Shown here: piece by piece, positions 20,861-32,859 of the stretch
Numbering within the stretch: position 1 is the first letter of the stretch
How the letters are laid out: each line of letters starts with the position of its first letter
Assembly (NCBI GenBank): GCA_963969495.1
Contig: OZ018338.1
Coordinates: forward strand, 48,036,780-48,100,779
Source of the DNA: Ceratothoa steindachneri
Lineage: Eukaryota > Arthropoda > Malacostraca > Isopoda > Cymothoidae
Direction: 5' to 3'
DNA length: 64,000 bases
Notes under the pieces: model-generated
Database searches by the model: none
What the model saw: only the letters and a program-made list of their open reading frames with translations
Told to the model about the DNA's origin: nothing
Position numbers and translations under genes: made by a program

Positions 20861-22601
20861 TTTGTAAGTGTCTTGGTTTTTTTGCGAGTGTCATGTAGGT
20901 TGGTATGAGTCTTGCATGATCTGGCATGGGTTTTTCGTACTATGGAAAATTGTGTTCCACAGAGGTCAAGATGTAATAATGGCACGACCTTTGTTTCAGT
21001 ATAAGTGGTTAATTGGGGGGCTGAGGGTGCATCCCATGGGGGCGGAGCGCTTTGATTTCTGTTGTCTATTGTGGTGAGTGAATGAGAGATTGGGTGCCCA
21101 AGCTGTATTGTAAGGTTAGGTTATAGTAAGTGGGGGACTCCAGGCCACAGTTGAGCTTCCGGCTGCCTCTTGGAGCGGAAGAAAAAATAGCGAGTCTCAC
21201 TCGACGTCTTGCCAGACAAGATGGTTCATATCTTTTTCCTTCTCTTTCGGTCAAGGCAACTCATCCTGGAAACGAAATTATTCTCCAAGTTAGGGGATAA
21301 GCCAGACTCTTCCAATTTGGGGAGGAATAAAACCGGCTTGTCGAGAAGTTGGTAAATATCAGTCAATCGAGTCAAGCCAAAATTCAACTAATTTCTTAAA
21401 TATCCGCGAAGACTAGCTTACCACTGAGATGCCCTCATTATTCCATAGTAAATGTCTTCTGCTAACCTATCATTACTACATTTCAAGATCAAATGTTGCC
21501 TCAAATCACTTCAACTCCTTTATTCATCGTCGAGCGACTCCGCCTCGAAACCTACTTCTTCCATTGCTCGGCAAGTTTTTCCACTCTCCTTTTCCTTAAC
21601 TTCACCTAACTCAAAGACCATTTATTTTTACTCCGCTTGTTTTCAAACTTTAACATACAGTGGAAAGCATAATTTATCAATTCATATATAATTACAGTAT
21701 TTTCAGTGTCTAAAGTGAAGTGAATAGATTCAGTGCAAATTATAGTGAATTAATTCTCATTAGCAATTTTCATTTAAAGGAATAATTCTACCTTTTATGT
21801 GTTACAAAAGTATTTAGCATATTTAATTAATATCGTTAAAGTAATTATTTTCTGTAATAAAGTACAAAAATCCAATCTCTTTCCTTGCAGCCTTCCAGAG
21901 TAAAAAAAGGATACATTAAGGACTCTTCAATTTCACTCGTTAGTTTCGGAGGCGAATCAAAGTGAAAACAAATAGGTCCTACTAGCATATAGTTTAGGGC
22001 CAGTGGTTCCTAGAAATTTTCATGGTAACAACGGTATGGATTATTTTCTCTTTTCACGACTCAATAAAAGAAATGTGAAAACTGACATTTTTTATTTCGA
22101 GACTAGGACCACTTTCGAGGCTTTTTGGACACTCCTATTTTTGGATCTATAATGATCTAACTGTACGCTAGAAACAGTTTGAGTAAGTTCATATCAGTTA
22201 GGTAATTGGCTAAAAGGTTTTCACGTTTCCTTTAATATTATGGTGTAGCTGAAAGATGCAAAAAAAAAAAACCTCTCAAAATGTAAAGCGCCAAAGCAAC
22301 TATGCCACATCACGCAAGGAAGTTAGTAAGGAGAGATCTGTAAATAAATCACTGTAGGTAGACGAAGTGAAAATAGTGAAAGATATATAGCCACAGGTCC
22401 TCCTGGGGCCAAAAGGGTATACAACTGCGGTCACAGAGGCCGAGAGGGTACACAACTACGGGCATTGAAGTCGAGAGGGCGTGTCGTCCGTCCAGGGTTT
22501 CCGATGTCCCGAGCATTTCTCCTACTATATCATCTTTTCCCTTGCAGGAGAAAGATGAGGCAATCTGTCTTGGGATTCGCGCGATGTTCGAACCTTTTCA
22601 A

Positions 22602-22607
<6 letters not shown>
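20861..22607. other. Gene-free stretch
   Basis: Frames at 20868-21077, 21452-21691 and 22465-22650 lack recognisable domains. A poly(A) run is present near 22260. Confidence 0.5.

Positions 22608-22635
<28 letters not shown>
22608..22635. repeat. Short (TA)n microsatellite
   Basis: TA array of 28 bases. Unlike most TA tracts in this window, I cannot tie it to an element end. Confidence 0.9.
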
Positions 22636-22640
<5 letters not shown>

Positions 22641-23224
22641 AAAATATTAATTATGTGTCTAAGGGAAGCTTGAAAAATACCGCATTAACTGCTTAATTTT
22701 TAATCGTGTAAATTCATTTCCCTAATTAATATCCTTCATTGACTTATCTTTTATTTTTCAATTAACTAAACTACTGAAATCTTTTGTTACATATTTGTCT
22801 TAGAGAGAGCAATCAAACACTCCTTCATTGGCTATTCCATTGAGTTAAATAAATCAGTAATTCGTTAGTGTATCTTTATTCTCCTTAATGAGAGCCATCA
22901 AACTTTCCCTTGTTGATTATCCCTTTTATGGTCTTGCACTAATTCTCTTCTGCAGGTCGTTGGTTTCTCCTTTTTCAATGCAAACTCTCGATTCGCTGAA
23001 TCTATTTAAAGGGCGCCGCACTGAGCCGATCTCCTATTCCATTTCCTTGGCCTTATTACTCTTGCTTCTTGGCTCCTTATAGATTTCGTGCTTCTAAATA
23101 TCCTTCGCCATCTTGCTTCAAAATCGCTTTTAAATGCATTTCTTGCTTCGAGAACTTAAAGTTACGCGCCATTGCGCCGCAAATGTTCCCCTGGACCTAC
23201 CCCCAAATGCCGCAACAGCTTCAG
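22636..23224. other. Gene-free stretch
   Basis: No credible coding frame. The left copy of the direct repeat at 23113-23155 lies here. Confidence 0.5.
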
Positions 23225-23760
23225 GTTGCTTTCTGTCGTCTTCGAATTGGAAACACTCGCGGGACGCACCGCCATTTGATGGATAGCTCGCCTGCGTTGT
23301 CCCCCAGACTGTTCAGTACATTCTTGCTGAATGTCCCAGTCTGGGTGATCTTCGCGCACGTTTCCTGTCCCGGTACCGGATGAGCAGGGTTGCTACCGCT
23401 TGTCCCTTATACTCGGGACGAGTTCGTGCGCACAGACTTGTGGACTATCTGACTTTTTGGAGAAGGACAGCCTTTTCCATTTTATTTGATTCGCTTTGGT
23501 GTTGGTCGCATGTTTCTGCGCTGGGTAAGGTGGGCTTCCTCCCGACGCTGGAGCATATTCCTGCTTTTTTTGCTAATTGTTTTGTTTCTTTTACCTTTGA
23601 TTTTGTTTTGTTAGTGTCTTTTGTATATGTGGTTTAATCTAGCCTAGCATTAGGTTGTAAGATGAATACGGCGACTTATGCCCTAGGAGTCAGTCGCCAG
23701 ACGGGCTCTGAATAAAATCTTGCTTCGAGATCGCTTCTAAATGCATTTCTTGCTTCTAAA
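23113..23760 (+). repeat. Direct repeat pair bracketing a LINE 3' fragment
   Basis: About 43 bases at 23113-23155 recur at 23717-23760 with a few changes. Shared text includes ATCTTGCTTC and TAAATGCATTTCTTGCTTC. The 560 bases between them hold the LINE C-terminal relic, ending with an AATAAA near 23711. The second copy follows that poly(A)-like signal. The repeats may be long flanking duplications or two copies of one short repeat. Confidence 0.6.
23225..23620 (+). pseudogene. LINE C-terminal region (after RNase H)
   Basis: FRLRIGNTRGTHRHLMDSSPA, then after a frameshift near 23290 CVVPQTVQYILAECPSLG and DLRARFLSRYR. This closely fits the cysteine-bearing C-terminal block of RNase H-bearing arthropod LINEs (LRIGHTRLTHRHL...C....QTV.HIL.ECP.L.DLR..YL). 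Everything upstream, including RT, is missing. A plausible poly(A) signal follows near 23711. It is a 5'-truncated copy, as is usual for LINE insertions. Confidence 0.6.
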
Positions 23761-25371
23761 TGTCTTCCTTTGCGGTATTGAACTTCTATCGCCACCGCAA
23801 GACGGACCGAACCCTTTTCCGTGGTTGAATGGGAGCAGACTCGGAGAAACAGCGATTCTTACCCCTCCCTCACTACACTCCCGGCAGTCTGTTATTTAGA
23901 CCACGGGGATATATATACACAATTCTTTTGTACCGTAAACACATTTTCACTTCCCCTAACCTTACCATTCCTTCATATTTTTTTAGTTTTCTATTTTTTT
24001 AAGTATAAAAACTAATAACTTAGGGAAAGGTGGGGGGTAGGGGTAAATAAAATCTCATGCGGCACTCCGCAAAGGAACCGGCCTTCGGTGTCAAAAGAGG
24101 GGCATGATAGGGAGAGTTGCGCGCCCTCGCAGTCGATAGTGCCTTCATTACTCCACTTCGAGCTGCATCAGACAACTGTAAAATTGTGTGCCCTTCCTGC
24201 CCCAACAGCTATAAGGGAAGATCTGCTTTAATAGAATGATGGGGGGGGGGAGAGTTGCGTGTCCACTTGATTCTGAGTTCTTCTTTAGACTCTTCGGGCT
24301 ATGCACCTTTCATGCCTCTTCACTTCCACTAACTTCACTCTTTTACGAGCTTCTTCATAAAAACCTTCTTGCGCCAAAGCCTCCTTGGCCCCCTCCTTAC
24401 GTCGTCACGTTTCTTATGGGAAGTCGTCCCGAAGGTGGCACCTTAATATCAAAGGAGATGGAGTGGCACTTGGAATGAAACGAGGCCCACCCTCGAGATT
24501 CAAGGCTGGCGCTCGTCGAAGAGGAAAAAGGAAGCAAAATTTATATTAATTTAAAAGTCGAAAGATTTAATCGTCCTTAACCCCCACAAGGGGGTGCCAA
24601 TGTCTAGACTTACACACAACATCTGGAGGAGTGGCACGCCCTCCTAAACCCAGCGCCACTTAATTTACAAAAGCCCCTTCTCGCCTACCTTTAATGGTCG
24701 GTGGCTAGTTTTGTAAGGTAGCTACCGAACAGCTTATTCCTGGTCGGGGTCGGAAGACGAAGTACTCACCCCCGCCCCCCTTCACTCTTGGCTCAGGCTG
24801 GGGTGTGAGGGGGGCAGTAAATAGCTTCCACTCCTAAACACAACCACTTTCCTCCTACGACGCCATTTCTCTCTTCAACAGCTATCATTTATGCACATGC
24901 GCTCAAAGTGGAGTCACCATACTGACATGTGTCTGGTAACTGTGCGGGACGGGTGACCTTTTAAATAGCGATGACCGACTACAGGTAACTGTGGTGGGCG
25001 TTTACTTGTTGCGCCCTGCTATAATATGAGGGTCTCCATGACCTTTGATTAAAAGAATAAGATCATCAATGGCAAGCTTCACCCTGACCATGATATATTC
25101 ACTATTTCTTAAAGCATTATGCCTCCGCAACCTCCCCCAAGGCTACTCTCATCTCTCTTCCAAGTTCATTGCAGCACTCAAGCCTCAGCAAACTCTACAC
25201 ACGCTCTTTATTTACCACACCTCGTGGTTTCGCATCTTGCGCTCAATGCTACTTCTGTCAAGGATGCTCCCTCTCAACCATTTTCCTGTCGAACACTTAA
25301 ACCAATAAATAATATGTTTGTACCCTTGAACACTCCAATCCACACCAGTATCACGACATATAACTCTCTAT
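23761..25371. other. Gene-free stretch
   Basis: The frames here are short and antisense to one another, and none shows a domain. A ten-base G run lies at about 24240. The coding part of the CR1-like element begins at its right edge. Confidence 0.5.
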
Positions 25372-26165
25372 CTCTTTGCCGACGATACCAAGCTTGGTAT
25401 GAACGTTGCAAAGAATAAAAATACTGCAAATGATCTTCGAAAGATTGGGGAGTGGTCTGATACGTGGCAAATGCCTTTCAACGTAAACAAATGCAAAGTG
25501 ATGCATATCGGCCACCGAAATCCCCAATCACCGTATATCCTTAATGGCACTGCTCTTGAATCCACTGACACTGAGAAGGACTTGGGTGTAACTATCACGA
25601 GTGACCTCAAGTTCTCGAAACAGTGTATTGAGGTGGAGAAGAAAGCCCAGAGGATGTTAGGGTACATAAAACGACAGTTTGGATATCGGAACAATGAGAT
25701 AGTACTCTGTCTGTACAACTCCCTCGTCCAACCGCACCTGGAGTATGTCGTACCATTTTGGAGTCCTTCGTTTCGAAAGGACATTGCGAGATTGGAACGC
25801 GTTGAGCCAGGGCAACCAAACTGATTACCTCTATCAGGCATATGAGTTATAATGATAGACTAAGGGAATTAGATATGTTCTCGCTGGAGACCCAGAGACT
25901 ACGTGGTCAGCTTATCGAAGTGTTTAAAATACTTCGAGGCTTCGACAGACTGGACTACGGGCATATTTTCCAGCTCAGCGAGGGGAGAACAAGAAATCAC
26001 GGCTACAAACTTGAACTGAAGCGATACCACCGTGATCTGTGTGGAAAATTCTTCACATACAGTATCTGCGGTAGTTAGAACGCACTTCCGACGGAAGTTG
26101 TCAACAGTGAATCTGTTGACCAGTTCAAGTCAAGACTAGATAAAGTCTGGCGAAATCACCGTTAA
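25372..26165 (+). pseudogene. CR1-like LINE reverse transcriptase, C-terminal third
   Basis: Opens inside RT motif C, LFADDTKLG (25372-25398), and continues WSDTWQMPFNVNKCKVMHIG, LNGTALESTDTEKDLGVTIT, QRMLGYIKRQFGYRN, and LVQPHLEYVVPFWSPSF with a RLERV block. A frameshift near 25803 is followed by MSYNDRLRELDMFSLETQR, GQLIEVFKILRGFDRLD and RTRNHGYKLELKRY. A TAG at 26076 replaces the Trp of the WNALP motif, and the frame closes at 26163-26165 after DQFKSRLDKVW. These are hallmarks of the CR1/L2 group. The 5' truncation is typical of aborted target-primed reverse transcription. Confidence 0.9.
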
Positions 26166-27188
26166 GATCCTCACAAGTGATCTTCGAGGTTGCCAACGGA
26201 CACCTTCTAGGATTGCGCCAAAAGTACCCTCCTTGTATGGACCGTAAGGTCTTCTAGGGTACTTATTTTTTTCTTTTAGCTCCTTGTAGCTCTCCCGACA
26301 AAACTCCAATTGGTGGTCGTGAGTCGCGAGGCACAAGTTCTTCCGATAAACGTGGAATAGGTGTTCCGCACCATCGATCAGAAGAGCGGCTAAGCCCATA
26401 TGATTTTCGCCCCTAGCATGATGGAACTCTCCTGATAAAATATCGTTCGGAACAAGAAGTTCGAGAACTGCTCACTGTGCGCGTGATTTAGGAACACGCA
26501 GTCTTAGTTCCCCTCCCCCCCCCACCATCCGAAATTCAACCAGTGCCAAGGTACCATTTATGCGACGAAACTTCTAATCATCTCAACCACGCAACTTTTG
26601 AGTTTAGGCACTGTACGCCGGTAAGTGCCCAATGACAAACGTCCTTATGTATCTCAAGTAAGAGGAAACGCGGTGCAAGTGCCAGATTTGAACCTGTCAT
26701 GAAAGAACAACGCATTCATATGAACTAATCCTGGATGTAAGTCTTATTTTTCCCTGGGCCTTCAGAACAATTTCATACACATTCTGGAATCCAGTGTTCG
26801 CTAGAGTTTACAGATGAGCATTTTAAAAACCAAGTACTATGGTCTCATCTGGAAGCAAGGGGGCACATAATCCTCCGGATGCAACCGCAGGGAGAATGAC
26901 CATACTCCTCTTGACATCCGCTTGCTAGTTAGTAAAAGGATAGGTAAGGAAGCGAAAAATGGCGGGCAATGGAGAGAGAAAAGTGGGAAGAATGCGGGCA
27001 TGTTAAAACCCACCAATCCAACCGGAGCCAAGGGGGAGGGATGACCCAAGTCCAGAACACGGGTGAATGAAAATTTGACAGCGACTAGCCTGTGAGAAAA
27101 GGCTTGTAAATAAGGAGGCGAAATGGGATAAAATGGAAATTTCAAGATGGTGTAAATATCAGGAAGTTTTAATCTACTTACTCGTAGT
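26166..27188. other. Gene-free stretch
   Basis: The first part is probably the CR1 3' UTR. The minus-strand frames 26136-26399 and 26837-27145 have no recognisable domain. Confidence 0.45.
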
Positions 27189-27690
27189 TTGAGAATGTCT
27201 AGTGCACAGGGCGGGAAGGATGTGCAACTGGTTCAGGTACGAGCCACAGCAGTTAGTTTTCGGTGGGTCAACAGCCATGAAGAAATGAAAAGCTTCTTAA
27301 AGGGAACACTCGAACGTCTTCACAGTAAAATAGACCAAAGGTTCGCTCGTTTGTATGACGCGGAATCCAGGTTCGAGTTCTTTTCGATTTTGAGTGACAA
27401 TGTTAGACAAGAACAGTATATAATAAGCTAAAAAAGAAGTGCCAAATTTGGAGCGAATTGAACATCTCTGATTTTAATGGATAGTAGTTATATGAGGAAA
27501 TATGAAAATATATAGACCTAAAGAGCTTCTTGAATTTAATATGCAGTGTAGAGACGAGAACGTCTTCCCTAATTTTTGCATTCGTATAATGCTGACCATC
27601 GCAGTTTTCGTTGCCAGCAGTGAGAGGGCATTGAGTAAGTTAAAACCAATACCTTTGTATCTGCATATGTGGTCATTTCGTTACTCATTA
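27189..27690 (+). pseudogene. hAT-like (ZMYM/ZNF862-type) transposase tail
   Basis: FLKGTLERLHSKIDQRFARL and a following YDAESRFEF block match the helical region before the dimerisation domain. After a stop at 27429 and a shift, ELLEFNMQCRDENVFPNFCI and VFVASSERALSKLKPIPLYL match the C-terminal hAT dimerisation block of this subgroup (FPN..IALR.LLT.PV.VAS.ERSFSKLKLIK.YLRS). The N-terminal two thirds are missing. It is a separate copy and subgroup from the hAT relic at 907-1419. Confidence 0.7.
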
Positions 27691-28369
27691 CCCCTTTACT
27701 AAAATAACTTCATTTTACATCACCTCGTTACAAAAAGTAACGTAAGTTACTGCAAAGAGAGCGTAGTTTTTATTATATAAAAGGAAGAAATACAAAGGCG
27801 CTTAAACAGATTAAAAACGGAGCTGGTCGATGACGACTTTCACTCCTTGTTCCTACTCTTGCGAATGACTCCTTGTCTTTGACGTCCTCCATAACCTTGG
27901 CGGGCTGGCGGTTGCCTATAATTACACTGGCCAACAAATTTGAACACTTTTTAATCATCAGAGACCTGAGCAAACTTTTCTCATGGCATTTTTCTCGCTG
28001 ATTTCAAATCTGACTTTAGTTTTTCTGTAGCCCATCAGGTTTTCGAGATATTCTCGAAAATGAAATATGACCACTGTCGCTGATAGAATGTAGCGTTTTA
28101 CTCTGATTTCTTTTCCGAAACTGGTGATATATTGTTGCATAGCGCCATTGCTAGAAAAAAATTGCCTTCTGTATATCTCCATGTACATTGAGAAGTTGAA
28201 CTGACACAAAATGATGAATTTAACATATAGAAACTCTAAAATTTATCATTCTCTTTAGGCGTAAACATATGATAAAGATAAATAGCCATGTTTTGTTTAT
28301 TCCACAAGCATCATAAAGTTAATGGTACTTATATAGCATGTATAAGAATGGTGAACAATGATTGAAGGA
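27691..28369. other. No supported gene
   Basis: Minus-strand frames 27958-28209 and 27773-27973 read consecutively across a short gap and could be one decayed protein (SMYMEIYRRQFFSSNGAMQQ, then CSNLLASVIIGNRQPAKVME). I do not recognise either part. They may be downstream sequence of the pseudogene at 28370-30066, which is on the same strand. Confidence 0.35.
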
Positions 28370-30066
28370 CTAATAAGTCAAAACTCGAATTCATAAACGT
28401 TGTGCATGGGATTTGCGTTTGAATTATTTCTCAGGATTATCACGATACAACATCCAACAATGATCTCCCATCATGCTCTCATTCCAAAATCCTTGATAGC
28501 GAGTTTCCATGGTCTTGATATCCTAGTGGAAACGTTCACCTTGCTCGTCACTTACGGTTCCAAGATTTTCTGGGAAAAAGTCTAGGTGCGAATGCAGGAA
28601 ATGGAATTTAAGTGACATACGGCATCCCATTTCTTTATTCGATTGAAGAAGGTTTTCCCCGCCATCTCTGTATGCAGGTGACTTTTTGATGCCCAGACAG
28701 TTTGCACATAACCACTTGAAGGCTAGCCATGCATTTAGTTCAAGATGAGTGAGGGTCTTATCGAAGTCAGGGTTTGCTAAAACCTCCCTGATTTGTGGTC
28801 CCACAAATATGCCTTCTTTTAGTTTTGCCGCGCTCAGTTGTGAAAATTTTTGCACAGATATTGGAATCCGTGAGAATTGTCCTTAGCCATTGCTTTCACG
28901 AAGTTTTTCATTAGACTTAGTTTCAAATGAAGAGGTGGCAGATATATTTTCTGAGGCTCTACCAAGGGGACAGACTGAACATTGCTTATTCCAGGCTCAT
29001 ATGTAGATCGAAGTGGCCAGTCACGCTTGCCATAATGTTTCGCAGTGACACGGCTATCCCCCTGGCAGAGGAATCAATAGTACTTCGTGAATCCTCCTTG
29101 CATACCCATTAGCATGCCTATGACTTTTAGATCATCACAGATGTACCACTGATGGGCTTGGTAGTTTATGGCTTTAAGAAGAATATCCATATTGTCATAT
29201 GTCTTACTTAAGGTGGACAGAATGGCCAATAGGAATGGGAGGCTTTACATTGCCATTGTGCAAGAGGACAGCTTTCAGACTTGTCTTAGAAGCATCAATA
29301 AAGAGACGCCAGTCAGACACCTCGTATGTCTGTGACAAGGCTTCGAACCATCCACTAATATCATGGCAGTAGCAGAGAGGTCCATTAACTGTGAAGAATG
29401 AAGTTAAATCACGATTTCGCTTTCTAAAGTAACTCACATGCACATTTTTCTCGAGTAAGAATTTATCCTGTATTCGAGAGGCTAGAAGTTCCGCTTTCTC
29501 CTTTGACAGTGACAGATCTATCACAAGATCATTCAAATCTTCCTGAGTAAATAACTTTGGCTCAGAGTTAGCATCCTCATATTCAACATCCGCATCTAAT
29601 GTGCATGCACCTTCATTACTGCTATCATCACTGATATTATCCCGTCCGAGGCCATCATCAGGTGGAACTGGAATTGGCAAAGATACATCATGTGGAACGG
29701 GTCTGCACGCCAAATCCATGGTTGGATAAACAATTTGGTTCTTGTTCTTTGCAGAAAACCCTTTTGTGGTCCCACTGCAGAAATAGCAATCTTCGAGAAG
29801 ATATCTGGGCTCTCTCCATATCATAGGAACAGCGAAGGGCATTGAAGCATTCTTTTTGTTAATCCAGTCACGTAATCCATTAGAGCAGGAAGTACAAATT
29901 TGTGTGGTGCCCATGCTTTATCTTAGTCACCCAGAGGGCAACCAAAGTAGAGTTTGTACATTTTCTTTATATCATTTGTGATACTACGAGGCTGAGATTT
30001 TGTTGTAAAATGCCCACCACATACATAGCAGAATTTATCTGGATGATTTTTGCACTCTCGAGGCAT
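28370..30066 (-). pseudogene. Uncharacterised multi-copy family protein, broken
   Basis: The ATG at 30066 opens MPRECKNHPDKFCYVCGHFT (paired cysteines, zinc-finger-like) and IKKMYKLYFGCPLGD, then a stop and a frameshift near 29915. 29914-29204 is a long open frame: CTSCSNGLRDWI, MPFAVPMIWREPRYL, CYFCSG, an acidic linker, then VSDWRLFIDASKTSLKAVLL and HNGNVKPPIPIGHS. Further frames continue with WYICDDLKVIGMLMGMQGG, PPLHLKLSLMKNFVKAM, ELNAWLAFKWLCANCLGIKK and VSDEQGERFHQDIKTMETRY with QGFWNESMMGD. I recall this architecture from large families annotated only as uncharacterised in arthropod and cnidarian genomes; its function is unknown. At least one stop and several frameshifts make this copy dead. 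A mobile origin is plausible. Confidence 0.6.
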
Positions 30067-31889
30067 TGTTACTGCTTTGTGGAAATATTTGGAAGCCTGT
30101 TATGATCAACGCAGAAGGAACAGCTTAGAAGATGCACATCATATGAGGAACCTGAAAGCATAAAACAGAATTATAAATAATTGCGCAAAATATGCATGCG
30201 GGTTACAAATGCAAATGAATTCTTCTCTATACCCCTTTAACCAGCAAGAACTCACGAAGCATCTAGTTTGCTCATCTTAGCAGTACAATCATGATGCATG
30301 CAATAGAGCAATACCAGTAATATACTACATTTTATGATCGCAAGCGGCCATTTTGAATTTTTGGCATATCTTAAAAACGGTACGTGCTAGAGCAAAACCG
30401 AAGGCAGATTCGGATTCAAGATGGAAAATGCATTTAAAAAAGTATAGTAAGGTCTCTGATGAAAAATATGTGTTGACCGGTGTTATTGATTACTAACTAT
30501 AATTAATAATTACAGTCATAATATTATATAAATCAATTTATATGTCTGTATTTATATTAAAGTATAAATACATCGATTGAATTAAGTGTGAATTGCGCAA
30601 TGGCTCAGAGTAGTTAATTTCAGTACAAAGAAACGTTAAAATGCAAAGGCATTAAATATAATCTTCGATGTTATTTACCTTGAGGAAAATAACTCTTAAC
30701 TGGATCTTTTAGCAATGAGTATATCTTTGCCCATGGAAAAGAGGCGCCCCACGAAGGCGTTGGCAAGGATTGAAATGTATTTAGCGAAGACGCGCATCAT
30801 TACTGGCTCATTGCGAGAGGCGATGTTTTTCAACTAGTCATTCTTCTTACAGATATCCTCAAAACAGGCCTTACTCATGACCTGCAAATTGGATTTGGTT
30901 GATTTGCGACTGCTAGTGTGCTTCTGCCACGTGATCCTATTATTATGTAATTAATTAGTGTTTTATTTAGCCTATATAGCAAACAATAATTAATCACCTA
31001 ATAAATTTTTGAGATGAAAATTGAATAATGAACTTTGGCCTAATGAGCCGGAGAATCGACAGTTAACCTATTGGGAAATTAGAAGGATTGGAAGAATGAA
31101 CGATAAAAAAAAAGTATTTAAGAATTAAAAAATGAAAACAGGATGGATTGAATATAATTTTAGACAAATTGGTATACACGAGTGATGGTTTAATGGATAT
31201 TAATAGGACGTTGAATAGGAAGTTAAATATGATGTTAAATAAAATAGGATCACAATACGGTAGTAAATTGGCTGTAAACAGTAATGTTAATAATAGTGGA
31301 TCACAATGATATATGAACTAGGATGTACGATAATAGTATGTTAGCTATCAAATTCGATATTAAATAGGATATAAATTAATAGTATCAGCTATCACAATGG
31401 TTATAGTAAATGAGAGTCTGAAATGAATTAAAAATATCTATTAATAACGTACTCACACTTGAGATGAATTTATTAACCAGATTGGGGAACTCTTTTGCAC
31501 AAACTTTGCGCTTCTGGAGATGCGGAGCACAATGAGGCAGATTTAAGACGATTTGGATTTATTTTAAACAATGCGGTTCTCGGGGAATTTGTTATATAGG
31601 GGAATTCTAATTTGTTTTATATATACATTATATATACATATATTGGATTTACAGATACAGATACCAGTTACATTGAAGTACTCGGAATAACATAAAAAAA
31701 ATATTTAAATTACTTTTGGAGTAGTGCAGATTTACATGATAACAATTTATTTTATTTATTTTGAGTAATACACAAATCATTATATACACGTACATTATTT
31801 TGTTTATTTTTAGAGTATTGCAGATTAATAAAAATCAGGTAGTGATACTGAGGGAATGATTATTTTCGTAAAACCACCACCTTATTGCG
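30067..31889. other. AT-rich gene-free stretch
   Basis: No coding frame is supported. The 31.1-31.45 kb part repeats short motifs such as GGATCACAAT and TTAAATAGGAT without regular period. It may include the flank of the gypsy LTR to its right. Confidence 0.5.
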
Positions 31890-32820
31890 GGAGCGACTAG
31901 TTCCGGTTTAGAGGTGAAGGGTGGCTGCACGGCGAATTATTTATCTAACTCCAAAGATAACTGGTTTTACGGTGTTCTTCTACTTGGATGGACTTATTCA
32001 AGCTTCATGGCAAAGATGGACTTATAAAATAAATTCTTTATTCTATCAAAGGAATATTAGGATTTGCAAGCGGCGAAAGACTAGTAGTCTATATATATTC
32101 AACGCTAGTACGAGTTAAGGGCGAGAGACGGAGCGTCCTAAGTGGGAGACTAGTAGTCTATATATATTCAACGCGAGTAAGAGTTTAAGGGCGAGACAAG
32201 ACTTAGAGGATTGAGGTGGGAGCGTGAACGCGGAAGATTTCGCTACTATTCTCTCCCTGATGTTGTGCCTTGATTGTCTTCTTTCTATTTATATTTGCCC
32301 TCTAAATACAGAAGGCGTGGCCTACACAAAGAACGGCTACCGCCGGACGGCCTACCTCCATTTCTTGTCCTTTCTCCAACCTCTGGGCGGGGCCAAGAAG
32401 CCTGTGTACAATGTGTGTACGTTTACATGATAAACCCTTATTTTTCTTTTGATACAACTTTCGCTGCAAATCTCTTATGGTCAGCAGCTGTGTTTACTCG
32501 TGCTCTTTTTAAATAAATATCCGTCTTTGATTACTCTATATCGAGACAACTTGGGCAGCTTTATCAAACGCAGGTGTTCAACCATTTCTTTGCTCGTCTT
32601 TTGTCTCTCACGCTTCTTGCTACATATGTGCATTTACAAATCTCATTCTATTTCTAATACACAATTAGATCTATACATTTAATTGGGCATGCTTGGATTT
32701 AATAGGACCAATTCGTCTCCATTTGTGGAGGTATCTTTCTTGCCTATTAGATCCAGCAATTTTGGTGTCCAGAAGCCTACCTATGCGCAATCCGACCCCT
32801 ACAATACAAATACTCCCCAC
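31890..32820 (-). repeat. Probable gypsy LTR (3' side of minus-strand element)
   Basis: This lies immediately downstream (leftward) of the integrase end and the polypurine tract of the minus-strand gypsy element, where a 3' LTR is expected. On the minus strand it holds TATATATA boxes (near 32091 and 32163) followed about 60-130 bases later by AATAAA (near 32034), the order of U3-R-U5. The ends are approximate because no second LTR is in the window for comparison. Confidence 0.45.
32079..32196 (-). promoter_or_regulatory. Tandemly duplicated TATA-bearing LTR segment (69-bp period)
   Basis: The segment from GACTAGTAGTCTATATATA through AAGGGCGAG occurs at 32079 and again at 32148, with only a few substitutions. 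Each copy includes a TATATATA box and the palindromic GACTAGTAGTC. Read on the minus strand, both copies precede an AATAAA. This is a duplicated promoter region within the probable LTR. Confidence 0.6.
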
Positions 32821-32831
32821 TAAAGAAAGTT

Positions 32832-32848
32832 ACCCCCCCCCCCTCTTA
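32832..32848 (-). other. Candidate polypurine tract of the gypsy element
   Basis: On the minus strand this reads AAGAGGGGGGGGGG. It sits between the last gypsy frame (ending at 32860) and the probable LTR, the normal place for the plus-strand primer of reverse transcription. Confidence 0.5.
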
Positions 32849-32859
32849 ATATGGTCTTG

